Source of the DNA: Leptidea sinapis
Lineage: Eukaryota > Arthropoda > Insecta > Lepidoptera > Pieridae
DNA: 64,000 nucleotides
Direction of reading: 5' to 3'
Assembly (NCBI RefSeq): GCF_905404315.1
Contig: NC_066311.1
Location: 4,836,001-4,900,000, forward strand
The notes below the pieces were generated by a model that was not told the origin of the DNA, ran no database searches, and worked only from the letters and a program-made list of their open reading frames with translations. This document shows, in pieces, positions 52,890-63,801 of the stretch (position 1 is the first letter of the stretch; the number at the start of each line of letters is the position of its first letter). The translations under genes were made by a program, and so were the position numbers.

Positions 52890-53455
52890 TTTTAGATAGA
52901 GCCGTTAATATTATTGTTCTTTTATGTGTCTATTATTTAAACAGAGCTGCTCGGAAATGTAATTATTACAAAAATCGTCACCTTTTTGCTCCTAATAGTG
53001 ATTTTCATTATTATAAAACTAGAAATGAGGGATTGCTTGTAACTAATTCTAGTAGGCTTCATAAGATACATAATAGCTTTAAGGGTAAATGTATACACTT
53101 CTATAATAAAGTGCCAGCCATTGTTCAGGCATTATCTATAAATAAATTTAAATGTTTTATAAAAAAATGGCTCTGTCGTAAATCCTATTACTCCACTGCT
53201 GAATATCTAAGTGATCGGACAGCCTGGGACTAGATTGTGATTATTTTACAGCGATAGAAATGACTGTACAATATTGTATATTTTTATTGAAAAGAGCGCA
53301 AAAAAAGAATGCTGGGAGAGTTTCTTGCTCCGCTTCTTCTCTCTCAGAGCGCAATTTGTTTCCTAAGCATCTAAGTAGTAGTTATTAGAAATGACATCAA
53401 AAAGAATTCTAAAGGAATCAATTTTGAGAAAATAAATGCCTTTTATGCCTTTTAT
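52890..53455 (+). mobile_element. LINE tail (SYYSTAEYLSDRTAWD type), plus copy
   Basis: Encodes YYKTRNEGLLVTNSSRLHK, IHNSFKGKCIHFYNKVPAIV, and FIKKWLCRKSYYSTAEYLSD, then RTAWD and a stop at 53231, the intact C-terminus of a jockey-group LINE, followed by its 3' UTR. 5'-truncated. Lies head-to-head with the minus copy at 51836-52236. Confidence 0.8.
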
Positions 53456-53462
53456 TATAATA

Positions 53463-53785
53463 CTAGCTGACCCGACAGACCTTGTTCTGTAAATTATAAT
53501 TAAAATACTGTTTTTTTATGAATTTGTCAATAATATTTCATAACATCAAGAATTATTTCGTAAAATATTCTCCCTGTTGATATATTGAAATTTTTTCACA
53601 GCAGAACTCAATAAATTCTCTCATACAAAATATGTCCACAGCAAACAAATATTAGAAATAAAAACTATCTCTCAAGTTGGACTTAAGTGCACTCCATGAT
53701 GTAATCCCTATTAAAATCCGTTCATTAGTTTAGGAGTTCACTGGAAACAAACATCAGGACACTGGATTTATATATATTAAGATAA
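53463..53785 (+). repeat. SINE-like repeat ACTAGCTGACCCGACAGACC
   Basis: Full copy from CTAGCTGACCCGACAGACCT through TAGTTTAGGAGTTCACTGGA to GATTTATATATATTAAGAT. Confidence 0.65.
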
Positions 53786-54067
53786 TCATTGAATTAGTTT
53801 ACAGGAGTTTTTACGGCCCACTTAATTAAAAAAAATGTGCCCTGTAAATTTACAATTACAAACCATATATTTTGTTCGAAAATTTTATGTAATACATAAT
53901 AGTATATCACTTATACTAAATAGTTGTATGTTCAAGTTTTTTGTATTTTGTAGTGTAATGTATTTTTTAATTTGTATGATTAGCTTAAGATTGATTTGTT
54001 TGTTGTTTGCATATATTATTTTTGTTTGTTTGTAACTGTCGCATTAGGTCTCCTGCAATGATGGTTG

Positions 54068-54150
54068 CTCAATTTAAATTCAAATATTTCTATTCAAAAT
54101 CACTTATTGAACGTCAAAAACTAGCACCCGTTCAAAAGAGACGCAATGTG
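54068..54150 (-). mobile_element. LINE 3' end scrap
   Basis: TTCAAATATTTCTATTCAAA, TCACTTATTGAACGTCAAAA and CACCCGTTCAAAAGAGAC are the reversed 3' end of the family at 37283-37592. Confidence 0.55.
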
Positions 54151-54534
54151 TGGTAAATAAATGTATTATTTGAATGAGGCTAGTGGTACATATAAGAGAC
54201 AAACTATGTTGAACGTTTCGACAATGCATTATAAAAAAATACATCAATGACTATAAAAATCAGCAATTTGTTTCTTCAAAATATTACAAACTATTACACA
54301 GTTTTTTATTTAATTAATGAACAGTCGTCGAAACGGCCATCACTTTTAACAACCTGCGCTTTCGGGGTCCGCGTTTATCTTGAAATTAGTTATTTGAGAA
54401 TGTAGACTGTAGACCCTGTAGACGGAGCATTTGTGTTTTCACTTCAGTGCCCTCTGTGCTACTTAACACAAAAGTAACACGTCTAAACTCGTATAACGTG
54501 ATAAACGCTATATAATTAGCTTATATATGTGTTA

Positions 54535-54945
54535 TCGAACCTCTGGAAAGGAGGTTCTCAATTCGTCTGAATTTTTAATCTCTAAATATCCGGACGACCG
54601 AGCCTTCCTCGGTTTTTTTTTAGAATGTACAAAACTTGAACAAAAAAATAGTAACAGGAAATCTGGATTCAAACCCGGGTCTTCTGCTTTCCGGATCACC
54701 CCATATATTATATAGATTCCATCTGAGCTATAGTCTTGTATATAATGGTGAGATTTACCTTTGCATTCTAATATTATTGTAGCATTTTCGCATTAAAACA
54801 CGGATAAAACTACATTCTTTAAAATTGAAACCTAGCTAGATAGATTTATCGCCCCCGAAACCCCCTATATACAAAATTTTATGAAAATCGTTGGAGCCGA
54901 TTCCGAGATTCCAATTATATATACAAGAATTGCTCGTTTAAAGAT
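54535..54945 (-). mobile_element. tRNA-headed SINE (second family)
   Basis: The minus strand contains box A TAGCTCAGATGG and box B GGGTTTGAATCC around GTGATCCGGAAAGCAGAAGA. Body motifs AAACACGGATAAAACTAC and CGACCGAGCCTTCCTCGG are shared, reversed, with 57849-58205. Confidence 0.7.
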
Positions 54946-55104
54946 ATAAGATAAGATTGACCTGTCTATCAATATCTATGGTGACGAAATCTTTCAATGT
55001 AATACGTTGCGATTTGCTTAACATTTTCCATGTAGGTAAGTACTTATGTACGTATGAAGTAATTCTTCTTTAGCGTAATAAAACAAAAATCCTTAAAAAA
55101 AATC

Positions 55105-55335
55105 GTAATCGTTTTTTTTTTACGGAATAGGAGGACAAACGAGCGTACGGGTCACCTGTTGTTAAGTGATCACCGCCGCCCACAATCTCTTGCAACACCA
55201 GAGGAATCACAGGAGCGTTGCCGGCCTTTAAGGAAGGTGTACGCGCTTTTTTTGAAGGTACCGATGTCGTATCGTTCCTGAAACACCGCACAAGGAAGCT
55301 CATTCCACAGCTTTGTAGTACGTGGAAGAAAAAAC
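55105..55335 (-). mobile_element. Jockey/CR1-like LINE tail
   Basis: T-run at 55111-55119 (A-tail), AAACGAGCGTACGGGTCACC, CACCAGAGGAATCACAGGAG, and GCTCATTCCACAGCTTTGTA. Little diverged. Confidence 0.8.
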
Positions 55336-55414
55336 AATATTGGTATAAAATGTTAATTTCGGGCCAGGTCACGTGACCTGATTCGAATAGATTTTCGTTT
55401 GGCGTGCTGTTTTA

Positions 55415-55427
55415 GGGGGGGGGGGGG
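55415..55427 (+). repeat. Run of 13 G
   Basis: Homopolymer in otherwise AT-rich DNA, in the sequence GCTGTTTTAG before and TTTTGAATT after. It may be a hypermutable site or a sequencing/assembly artefact. Confidence 0.8.
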
Positions 55428-55429
55428 TT

Positions 55430-56245
55430 TTGAATTAATTTACCTATAATTAATTTTTGTATATGTACTTACTACCCGTTATTCCTTTCTATTCATATTC
55501 TATACGGATAAGGTATACCTCACCTTATGTAATTTTACGTAGAATTACCACCCCTTAAAAGATGGTAAATGAAATGTCATAATATATAGTGGTATCGTTT
55601 AGTTATTAGTAATTAAAACAAAGTATTATATTTAAAGTAGACTGCTATTTCTGCTGAAACACAGTTCATACTAATTTCTATATATTATTATTATTATTGT
55701 TTTTAAAAATATTGAGTATCTACATTCCGAGGAGCGGGTTGCTCCGTCTGAATTTTATCATATCTATGTTTTAGATCTGACGAATGCATGGGAAAGGCTA
55801 ATATCAAATCATATAACGATTGTGGTTTATCAATACAGAATTAATTGAGTTTGACTTTTGAAAGCGATACAACTGTGAAATATATCATAAAGCGAGCTTC
55901 GATATTCTTTATTATAAGCCAACACATAGATTTGTTCTATGGTTATTTTTACTGCTACTAAATTGATGTGAATGATGGACAGGTGTGGTTGAGTCCCATA
56001 CATAGAAGTACATCGTGGGAGTTAGAACCTCTCCAGGACTTACCAAGGCTTCTTTAACACAGCGTTCTGGCTTTATGGATACTATCAGCGGTGAATGATT
56101 GGGTTTATGAAAATTCTTAATTGTGCTTAACATATAAATGAATAAATATGAAATGAAAATAAATACTTAACATATGCAGACAACAGCACTGGTGATGCCG
56201 TATACTCGGGCCATGCAGGTCTCTCTCGGGAAATCGAAAAAAAAA
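55430..56245. other. AT-rich intergenic stretch
   Basis: I recognised no gene or repeat here. Confidence 0.4.
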
Positions 56246-56247
56246 AC

Positions 56248-56800
56248 CCCGTGGTGTTGCAAGAGAGTGTGGGCGGCGGTGATCACTTAACAACAGGTGA
56301 CCCGTACGCTCGTTTGTCCTCCTATTCCATTAAAAAAAAATCGTCGACCAGTGCCGGGAGAAACTTGTGTCATCTATCGAGTCCTATTTAACCCCCAGAA
56401 GAATCAAGTTTGCGCGTTTTCCACTAAAAAAAGCGCGTACACCTTCCTTAAAGGCCGGCAACGCTCTTGTGATTCCTCTGGTGTTGCAAGAGAATGTGGG
56501 CGGCGGTGATCACTTAACACCAGGTGACCCGTACGCTCGTTTGTCCTCCTATTCCATAAAAAAAAAAACCCAATATGTCGTATCACCGCTCTTCGACAAC
56601 ACTTCCCTTAAAGCCTCGCCTAGTATAGGAATACTGGGTCTCGAAATCTCGAGCGATTCCTTGGCCATCTGGATGGTTTGCCATCCATTGGCTTTGGCCA
56701 AATTGACTTCGAAGAAGCTGGGCGTCATTAATAGAGCACGGCAATACTTCAAGCCGGCCCACATTTTAGGAGATTTATTTATATACCTTGACATAAGGCA
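56248..56800 (+). mobile_element. Composite of jockey/CR1-like LINE fragments, one nested in another
   Basis: Three pieces are visible: a 3' end with A-run (56248-56338), an RT-region piece reading VLFNPQKNQVCAFSTKK up to 56429, then a short 3' tail (SAYTFLKGRQRSCDSS..., to the A-run at 56560-56571). The RT region then resumes at TQYVVSPLFDNTSLKASPS and GILGLEISSD (56572 onward) to KKLGVINRARQYFKPAH. The resumption is the natural continuation of ...STKK. Confidence 0.7.
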
Positions 56801-56809
56801 ATAAATTAC

Positions 56810-56829
56810 CACACACACACACACACACA
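56810..56829 (+). repeat. (AC)n microsatellite
   Basis: About ten AC units immediately after the LINE composite. Confidence 0.9.
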
Positions 56830-57150
56830 AACAACAACTTACTGTAAACCTGTTTTCCAGCTACCCTTTTCTGTTTTTTCTTGTCTTTTGAACATAATGT
56901 TACGATTTCATTTAATTTAGAGTCAATTCGTATCAAGCCAATAAAAGCGTGGTACCAACATTCACCAAGGTTCCTTCACAACCTGGCCTATGTGATGGAA
57001 CTTACGTTACTTATATTACAATTTTTTAAACCATAAGTCTACCCTTACTTTGTTTCCATAGACAATGTTGGTTCTCTAATAACTTGCCTCCTTACAACTT
57101 AACCTCCTGTTTGTTCAGTCAGTTGTCTATCGATTACTAACGTGTTTAAC

Positions 57151-57426
57151 AGCCGTTCCCAATCAGTCTATCTCTTACTCGAGATAAAAATCGTTACTAT
57201 CGTTGACTTTTCTGTCCCAATAAACTTATCGACGGTAACTCACCTTATTCGTGCACGCTGTGATATAAAGTTTGTATGGAAATTGCAATTCACGCGCCCC
57301 AATATAAGGCGATAAGAATGACTTATCCGTTGTATTGGGACAGCTTCAGATTATTGACAGCTAATTACTGACAGTAGAAGGTAGTAATTTATCTCTATCT
57401 GTAGATAGTATATTGGGAACGGCCGT
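57151..57426. mobile_element. MITE with CCGTTCCCAAT terminal repeats
   Basis: The left end AGCCGTTCCCAATCAGTCTA and right end TATATTGGGAACGGCCGT are inverted. Internal imperfect symmetry (GAGATAAAAATCG / TTATCTCTATCT) continues inward. The beginning of another copy is cut off by the window end (63970-64000). Confidence 0.65.
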
Positions 57427-57537
57427 AACACAAACGATCAGCATGCCAGTTGATCTTCAACAGTTGACCAGTGTGGTTGCCTTCAAATACGATATTCGTA
57501 CATTGCATTCAATTATTAAGTGAAGTAATTTCTAATA

Positions 57538-57812
57538 ATGTACAAAAGTAACTGTTGATCGTAGATGGGTGAAAATTTGAAGTTGTATGTATGTTTTAAT
57601 GTTGACTCATAATCAAACAACTTTCAAAAAAAAATTAAAAAAAAAAAACATTTTTCGTGTGGACCACCATTTAGGGGGATGAAAAATAGATGTTGTCCGA
57701 TTCTCAGACCTACCCAATATGCACTCAAAATTTCATGAGAATCGGTCAAGACGTTTCGGAGGAGTTCAAAGTTTAACACCATGACACGAGAATTTTATAT
57801 ATTAGATAATAT
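57538..57812 (+). repeat. SINE-like repeat (5'-truncated)
   Basis: AACTGTTGATCGTAGATGGG, GGGGGATGAAAAATAGATGT, ATGAGAATCGGTCAAGACGT, and the end ACGAGAATTTTATATATTAG match 25931-26250. Confidence 0.7.
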
Positions 57813-57848
57813 TGACACACTCTTACACAAATTATCTTGCCCCAAACT

Positions 57849-58205
57849 AGGCATATTCTGAATCTCGGTAACGGCTCTCAACCATTTTCACAAAATTTTT
57901 ATACAGGTAGTTTCGGGGGCGAGAAATCGACCTAGCTAGGTTTCAATTTAAAAAATGTAGTTTTATCCGTGTTTTAATGAGAAACAGCTACAATAACATA
58001 AGAATACAAAGGTAAATTTCGCCACTATGTAACAAGACTGTAATAGCTCAGATGGGACATTGGGTGATCCGGAAAGCAGAAGACCCCGGTTCTATTAGTT
58101 TTTTGTTGTTCAAGTTTTGTACATTCTTAAAAATCTGAGCTCGGTCGTCCGGATATTTATCTTTATAACAACTGCTTCTCATTCTCAACTGCCCCGGAGG
58201 ACCGT
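57849..58205 (+). mobile_element. tRNA-headed SINE (second family), preceded by a SINE scrap
   Basis: TGAATCTCGGTAACGGCTCT at the start, AGCTCAGATGGGACATTGGG (box-A side) and GTGATCCGGAAAGCAGAAGA in the middle, then CTCGGTCGTCCGGATATTTA. Bases 57809-57849 are a scrap of the other SINE (ATTGACACACTCTTACACAA). Confidence 0.65.
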
Positions 58206-58542
58206 TGAAAATACATATTAAGTCACTTCTACGGCTACTCTTGATTCGAAATATAAACTATTACAAATGTTCACACGTATGCGAGGCTGGGTTCGTAGCA
58301 AGTGCTCCGCTCATGAAACTCACGACAATTAGTTTGTAACAAAAGTGAAACTGCATAATATTCGTACACAGAGAGCAAGCCGTTAATTTTCTCCTAATTA
58401 GTAAACTTTAAATAAACGAGACTTTGAATAAAGATCAGCCCGGCTGGCAGTACAGCGAGGCATGCTTCTACGGTGATCATTATCTATGTACGTATTATAT
58501 TAGCGTAAGCCAATCGGACCATCGAATCGGATTTCATTTATA

Positions 58543-58757
58543 ACTAGCTGATACCCGCGAATTGGTAGGAGTATATATGACTGAGCTTATGAAAATCGTT
58601 GTTTCTTAAAACTTTAATAATGTTATGTTAAATGAAGATATCGCAATATTTTGTTTCAAATAGGGGCAAGTGTCTAAGGAATAAAACTGAATTGAAATCT
58701 ATCCAGTAGGTTTTTAACTGCAGGCAAAATAACGTTTGCTAGGTCAGAACTTGTTAC
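58543..58757 (+). repeat. SINE-like repeat TAACTAGCTGATACCCGCGA
   Basis: Head AGCTGATACCCGCGAATTGG, end GGCAAAATAACGTTTGCTAG. Diverged relative of the CTAGCTGACCC group. Confidence 0.45.
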
Positions 58758-58799
58758 ATATAGTTGAGGGCGGTTTAGAGAATATCTTTGCATTGAATT

Positions 58800-59270
58800 G
58801 TGTATAATTACTGCCCAAACGGCTATCTGTCCGTCGAACTATGTGCCCTGCCCACTGAAAGAAAGAAAAAATGTTTATTGACGTCATTATACATTCTAAT
58901 TATGGTCTAATGACGCCAATGGGCCCCCAACTCAGCATAGTTGTGGTTTCGAAAGAATCCACAACGCTGGTCTTCCGTGGAAACCCAGAAAACTGTCACT
59001 TCAGTTTCGCAATCATTTCGGTTATGTCGGTTATTCTGGTTTGCCTGCGGATCTCCTCATTTATGATTCGATCTCGCAGGGAATCTCCGAGCATAGCCCT
59101 CTACATTGCCCTCTTAGCGACCACGAGCTTTCTCATCAGCCCCCCCATAGTTAGCGACCACGTCTGCGTACCCTAATTCATCACTGGCAACACACACTGG
59201 TTGATAAACTTTGTCTTCAGACACTTCGATATTTGGGACGAGAAGATTTTACGGAGCTTCCCGAACGAAA
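58800..59270 (-). mobile_element. RTE LINE C-terminal fragment, minus copy
   Basis: Reverse complement of sequence like 45690-45970: GGAAGCTCCGTAAAATCTTC on the minus strand, CCAACCAGTGTGTGTTGCC, CTCGTGGTCGCTAAGAGGG, and GAGATCCGCAGGCAAACCAG. The plus-strand ORF across it is a shadow. Confidence 0.7.
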
Positions 59271-59677
59271 TAATTATTATGCTTGAAAGATATTGCGACT
59301 AGAATAACGGTATTCTTTTTCTTCAAGTTTACATTTAGAATTATTTAGAATGATATGCAAACAGTTGGCGTTATGTTCACAATGAAATTGAGCCGTAATC
59401 GGTGTTGGGTGTGGGGTTCACAGTTATTGAGAGCTGCGGTTGAAACGATTACGGAGCGGTCGGCCTATTGGGTTTCTCGTAAGGCTTGAGCTATTTCGTG
59501 AAATTATACTAATAAATATTTTATTTTCAACAATAAAATGCTTAATCATATTTTAGACAGTACACTGTACATCTTTGGCGTTACTAATTATCTCTACTAA
59601 TAATAATATAATGAAGAAAGATTTAATTGTATGGTTGCAATGAATAGGCTCCGAAACTACTGAAACGATTTGAAAAA

Positions 59678-59861
59678 TCGCGACCTCTCGCGTTCCGTGC
59701 GAGTGCTCTTCCACTGAGCCAACCGTTCGAGGTACGTTTCGTGATATATGTCTTGTTCAACTCTCAGGTTGCGGCTTCATCTACAGGATCCACTTTACAG
59801 TTGATAACCTGCTCAACCCCAATATTTGCATATTAGGAAATTGACTTGAGATGTCGCTCTT
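59678..59861 (-). mobile_element. tRNA-related SINE
   Basis: Reverse copy: CGACCTCTCGCGTTCCGTGC, TCCACTGAGCCAACCGTTCG, AACTCTCAGGTTGCGGCTTC and GATAACCTGCTCAACCCCAA. The head would read GGCTCAGTGGAAGAGCAC on the minus strand. Confidence 0.72.
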
Positions 59862-59925
59862 GTAAATATAAACAATCTCTTCTGGAATTAACTATACAAA
59901 TTAAATTTATAAACATAATTTAAAT

Positions 59926-60088
59926 GAACGATTCCGCAACCTCACGCGTTCCGTGCGAGTGCTCTTCCACTGAGTCAACCGTTCGAGTGACGTATCGATG
60001 ATATCTTGTTTATGTCTTGTTCAACTCTCAGGTTGTGGCTTCATCTACACGATCTTTACAGTTGATAACCTGGTTTTTACCTACGATA
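59926..60088 (-). mobile_element. tRNA-related SINE, second tandem copy
   Basis: CAACCTCACGCGTTCCGTGC, TCCACTGAGTCAACCGTTCG and CTCAGGTTGTGGCTTCATCT match the copy at 59678, in the same orientation about 65 bp away. Confidence 0.7.
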
Positions 60089-60342
60089 TTATTGCATTAT
60101 TCAAACGAAAATATTTATTGAAATCAAAAAGTTGTAAATCTTTTTTATAAGTAAATATTGAAAAGGATTAACAGACATAAGCTTTAGCTTTCTATAGTAG
60201 AAAAAAGAATCCCCTGTATTAAATCTCTGATCTGCCTCCTATTCTGATTCGGTATTGACCAACAATTGACCACTTACACAATAGGAAGACATTGTATGAA
60301 CGAACATCTGCTCTCACAAGCTGCAAACCTGATCGTATCTAA

Positions 60343-60558
60343 TCACTCACACAAATATAAACAAATCTTGAGCGTAAAATCTCGATTCATAAGGTTGTTA
60401 ATCGCTTGACGATACAATAGCTGGGGAGTACGACGATAGGGGATCGCGCGAAGGTCGCCGATTGTCGGAATCCAGAAGCGCTCATCAACGTAGCTCGGGA
60501 TGAGGTTTTTGTTGAAAGCCCACTTAATTAGTGGCCTAGTTTTAAAATGGCTCGTCAA
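60343..60558 (-). other. GC-rich minus-strand ORF of unknown origin
   Basis: Reads LIKWAFNKNLIPSYVDERF, then WIPTIGDLRAIPYRRTPQLL and YRQAINNLMNRDF. The GC-rich codons stand out against the surroundings and the frame looks protein-like, but I recognise no family. Possibly a transposon or gene fragment. Confidence 0.35.
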
Positions 60559-61112
60559 TATATGGAACGTGAGGTTTTACTTTGGGCTATATTGCTTCTG
60601 TCCCGTAGTGAATATTGTTAACAATGTATTTTCTGATCACTTTGTTTTGTGTTTTAAATGTCCTGAAAATAGTCACAGATTGAGGTCTGTGACCAAAGAT
60701 GTATAAATAGTACAGGTATATCGCATATTGTATTAGGATTTGGTCGTTTGAGATTTTTAAACTGTTTTTTTTATATCGCGGAGAACAAATGTGTATCTTA
60801 AATATGTATATACAGGATGTCCCAAAGTTATGGGACATGAAGGGAAAGTACCTTAAATATCGAAGATAGGCTATTTTACTGAAACAAGACTTTATGTTAT
60901 TTTTAAAAGTTAGTAATTCGTCGTCTGGGAATCGAACCGACTTAAATGTAAAAAAAAAACACCCCTACTCTTATGATGCCAATCGAAAGAATGGCCAAAA
61001 ACTAATAACTCTTTTTAAGTAACATAGTATTTTAAAAGAAAGGAACAACGTACAATGAATGTTTTCCTATTTGGATTGGTACGAATGGATCGATTACCGA
61101 TCCCCGGACCTA

Positions 61113-61113
61113 C

Positions 61114-61200
<87 letters not shown>

Positions 61201-61204
61201 ATAT
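61113..61204 (+). repeat. (TA)n microsatellite, ~90 bp
   Basis: Almost uninterrupted TA repeats with one break near 61190. The ORF over it (YIYIYI...) has no meaning. Confidence 0.95.
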
Positions 61205-61214
61205 GTAATCTATA

Positions 61215-61440
61215 TGTCAATCCAGTGTCCTGATGTTTGTTTCCATTGAACTGCTAAACTAATGAACGGGTTTTAATAGGGATTACTTCATGGAGTGCAG
61301 TTTAGTCCAGCTTGAGATATAGGATAGTTTTTATTTCGATTTGGGACCCATAATTATTTTTATTTTAAATATTTGTTTTGTATGGACATATTTTCTATGA
61401 GAGAATTTATTGACACATCTGCTGTGTAACAATTTTATAA
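61215..61440 (-). repeat. SINE-like repeat, reverse copy
   Basis: ATCCAGTGTCCTGATGTTTG, CTAAACTAATGAACGGGTTT and GGACATATTTTCTATGAGAG are the reversed form of 53463-53785. The TA microsatellite lies at what would be its TATATAT end. Confidence 0.6.
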
Positions 61441-61500
61441 AACAACCGGTCTCCCTCTCTCTCTTGTAACACCAGAGGAATCACAAGAGCGTTGCCGATC
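61441..61500 (-). mobile_element. Jockey/CR1-like LINE scrap
   Basis: TCTTGTAACACCAGAGGAAT then CACAAGAGCGTTGCCG is a short reversed piece of the LINE tail. Confidence 0.55.
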
Positions 61501-61931
61501 TTATAAAGTATCGAATAATCGAACATATTATTATGAATTTAAAAACCGAAAATAAATTGGTACATTGACAAGATAATAAGATTTATTACACCAATACTTT
61601 TTAAACATGACATAGATATGTTAGTTTTGTAAAGAAAATTGTATTATGTTTGTAATAAATTAAAAATGCTCCCAATTCTGAATTAAATCTATGGCAATCT
61701 TGTGCGAGAGAGGTAACCTAGCTCTGCTAGATGCCTCAAGGCCATTATCTCGGTCCCCAACTTTAAAAAATATCCCACGTACCTTTCATTTAATGATCAT
61801 ATTTTGTCAACAGCTGTGCTCGCGTTGTATGTCAGATGAGACGACCGCGCCCTCGCCGCTAGACCTCGTGTGAAGGAGTGACGGCACCCTGCGTGCTCTG
61901 TATCTATGTGAGTACTTACTTACTTAATGTA

Positions 61932-61971
61932 CGAAACAGGAATAAATCTATTAAGATTTGTTCCTGTTTCG
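61932..61971. repeat. 17-bp-arm hairpin
   Basis: CGAAACAGGAATAAATC, loop TATTAA, then GATTTGTTCCTGTTTCG. One G-T wobble in the stem. It overlaps the edge of a SINE-like repeat. Confidence 0.65.
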
Positions 61972-61975
61972 ATTT

Positions 61976-62118
61976 TGTCCAAAATAATAAAAAAAAATGG
62001 GGTGGCCGATTCTCTACTTTAGCCGATATGCACGCTATGATTCACGAAAATCGGTCGAGCCGTTTCGGAGGAGTTCAATTACGTACAACGTGACACGAGA
62101 ATTTTCTATTTAAGATTA
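61976..62118 (+). repeat. SINE-like repeat, 3' part
   Basis: AAAATCGGTCGAGCCGTTTC, GGAGGAGTTCAATTACGTAC and the end GACACGAGAATTTTCTATTT match 25931-26250. Confidence 0.6.
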
Positions 62119-62587
62119 TACAATATTATTCTGTGTCAGTGCTTTTGCTATAAAAAAAAACAAATGCCGTACGAGATGATGCTGTGAAAATAACTCAAAT
62201 AAGCACGTACTTATCCCCGAAGATCCCCGACGGGCAATCCTAAAGGTGAATAAACTATCGGGTGTCACCTGAGCAGGAACACGATGCACCGTTAACTTAT
62301 CTGTATTAGATCTGTCCGTCCAAATATTTGACGTGAATGTGTGAAGTATGCGTGTGTTTGGACAGGTGTCAAGGTGACAGGCGCGAGACTATATTGAAAT
62401 TTTATAATACCGATACGAGTACGTATTATAATATAGTATTTTATATTCGTCCAATAGCATCGCAATCAGTTTCTTGAGCCTTCTTCTCATAAGCTCAACC
62501 AAATTTCCGTGACCTACATGAATTAAGTGATTTTTGATTTGATAAAAGACATTACTTATTAATTAAATAATTAAGTTAATAGTCAAT

Positions 62588-62796
62588 TATGTGTAAACAT
62601 TATTGTGTTTCGGTCTCAAGGGCGCCGTAGCTAGTGAAATTACTAGGCAAATGAGACTTAACATCTAATGTCTCAAGCAGACGAGCGTAATTCTAGCGCC
62701 GCTCAGGATTTTTGAGGGTTTTCAAGAATGGCAGGGCGTATCAATTACCATCAGATGAACGTCCTGCTCGTCTCGTCCCTCATTTTCATAAAAAAA
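62588..62796 (+). mobile_element. A-tailed element, 5'-truncated
   Basis: GTGTAAACATTATTGTGTTT, TAGTGAAATTACTAGGCAAA, CCTGCTCGTCTCGTCCCTCA then TTTTCATAAAAAAA. Confidence 0.75.
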
Positions 62797-62799
62797 CGT

Positions 62800-63225
62800 A
62801 TAGAAAGTAGTCAATATGAGTTACAAATTTTCACTGTTATATATTTAAAGAGAGACACTTCAAAATTGTGTAGACCTGTTATGCCTTAAAAATAAGACTT
62901 AAACAAATAAGTTTGATAAAAATCAAATGCAATTGAGAACCGAAAAGTTTTTATACAATTATTTACTTGGGCAGCATTCTGGTGTCATCAGCGTTCCGAA
63001 TTTGAATTCACGATTTGTAAAAAAATAGAAGAAATTGCATATCTCTTCCGTCTCGAAGTGGCAATAAGCTTAAGTAGAGCGTGCAAAAGGTTTATTTTGT
63101 TTATTTATTCGGAAACAATATGCATTTAATAGTAGAAATCACTTTATAAAATAAACAATTGTATTAAACTTTGGATCAATATTGGTATCATAAATTTTGC
63201 AAGTCGCTCTACCCCTTCGTTGTTT
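62800..63225. other. AT-rich intergenic stretch
   Basis: No feature was recognised between two transposon copies. Confidence 0.4.
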
Positions 63226-63530
63226 TAACCTGCTTTCTGCCGCCGAATCCCACCTTCCATTAAGATATCTTCCCCACTATCTGGATGTGTGGCGTTTGTC
63301 CACTGTGCGGTTTTCAAAGGAATTTTCTTCCACATTCTAAAAGCTGTGGAATGGGCTACCTTGTTTGTTTCCGGGACGATACGACATGGGTACCTTCAAA
63401 AAAAGCGCGTACACCTTCCTTATAGGCTGGTAACGCTTATGTGATTCCTCTGGTGTTGCAAGAGAAGGTGGGCGGCGGTGATCACTTAACACCAGGTGCC
63501 CGTATGCTCATTTGTCCTCCCTTTCTATAA
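63226..63530 (+). mobile_element. Jockey/CR1-like LINE tail
   Basis: TTCTGCCGCCGAATCCCACC, CCCACTATCTGGATGTGTGG, AAAAAAAGCGCGTACACCTT and GATCACTTAACACCAGGTGC, then A-run. Several indels. Confidence 0.78.
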
Positions 63531-63559
63531 AAAAAATGATGTGGCCATTGTAACGAAGA

Positions 63560-63801
63560 ATCGGCCCCCGCTCCGGATCCGATCAATTATGGGTACCAGC
63601 ACGGCGCCTATTTCTGCCGCGAAGCAGTAATGTGTATACTATACTGTGTTTCGGTCTGAAGAACGCCGTAGCTAGTGAAATTACTGGACAAAAGAGACTT
63701 AACATCTTATGTCTCAGGGTGACGAACGCAATTATTGGGCTTTTCAAGAACCACTAGCTGAATGTCCTGCTCGTGTCGTTCCGTATTTTCATAAAAAATA
63801 A
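63560..63801 (+). mobile_element. A-tailed ~300-bp non-autonomous element
   Basis: AATTATGGGTACCAGCACGG, GCGAAGCAGTAATGTGTATA, TACTGGACAAAAGAGACTTA and TTCCGTATTTTCATAAAAAA. A middle portion (GAGCGGCACTGCATT) is deleted. Confidence 0.72.

Noticed and set aside
54655..54740. tRNA-like sequence (AGCTCAGATGG, GGGTTTGAATCC)
   Set aside because: Also part of a dispersed SINE with a second copy at 57849-58205; the acceptor stem is absent.
58871..59176. 101-codon plus ORF
   Set aside because: Antisense shadow of a minus-strand RTE fragment.
61055..61249. ORF with YIYIYI repeats
   Set aside because: Translation of the (TA)n microsatellite.
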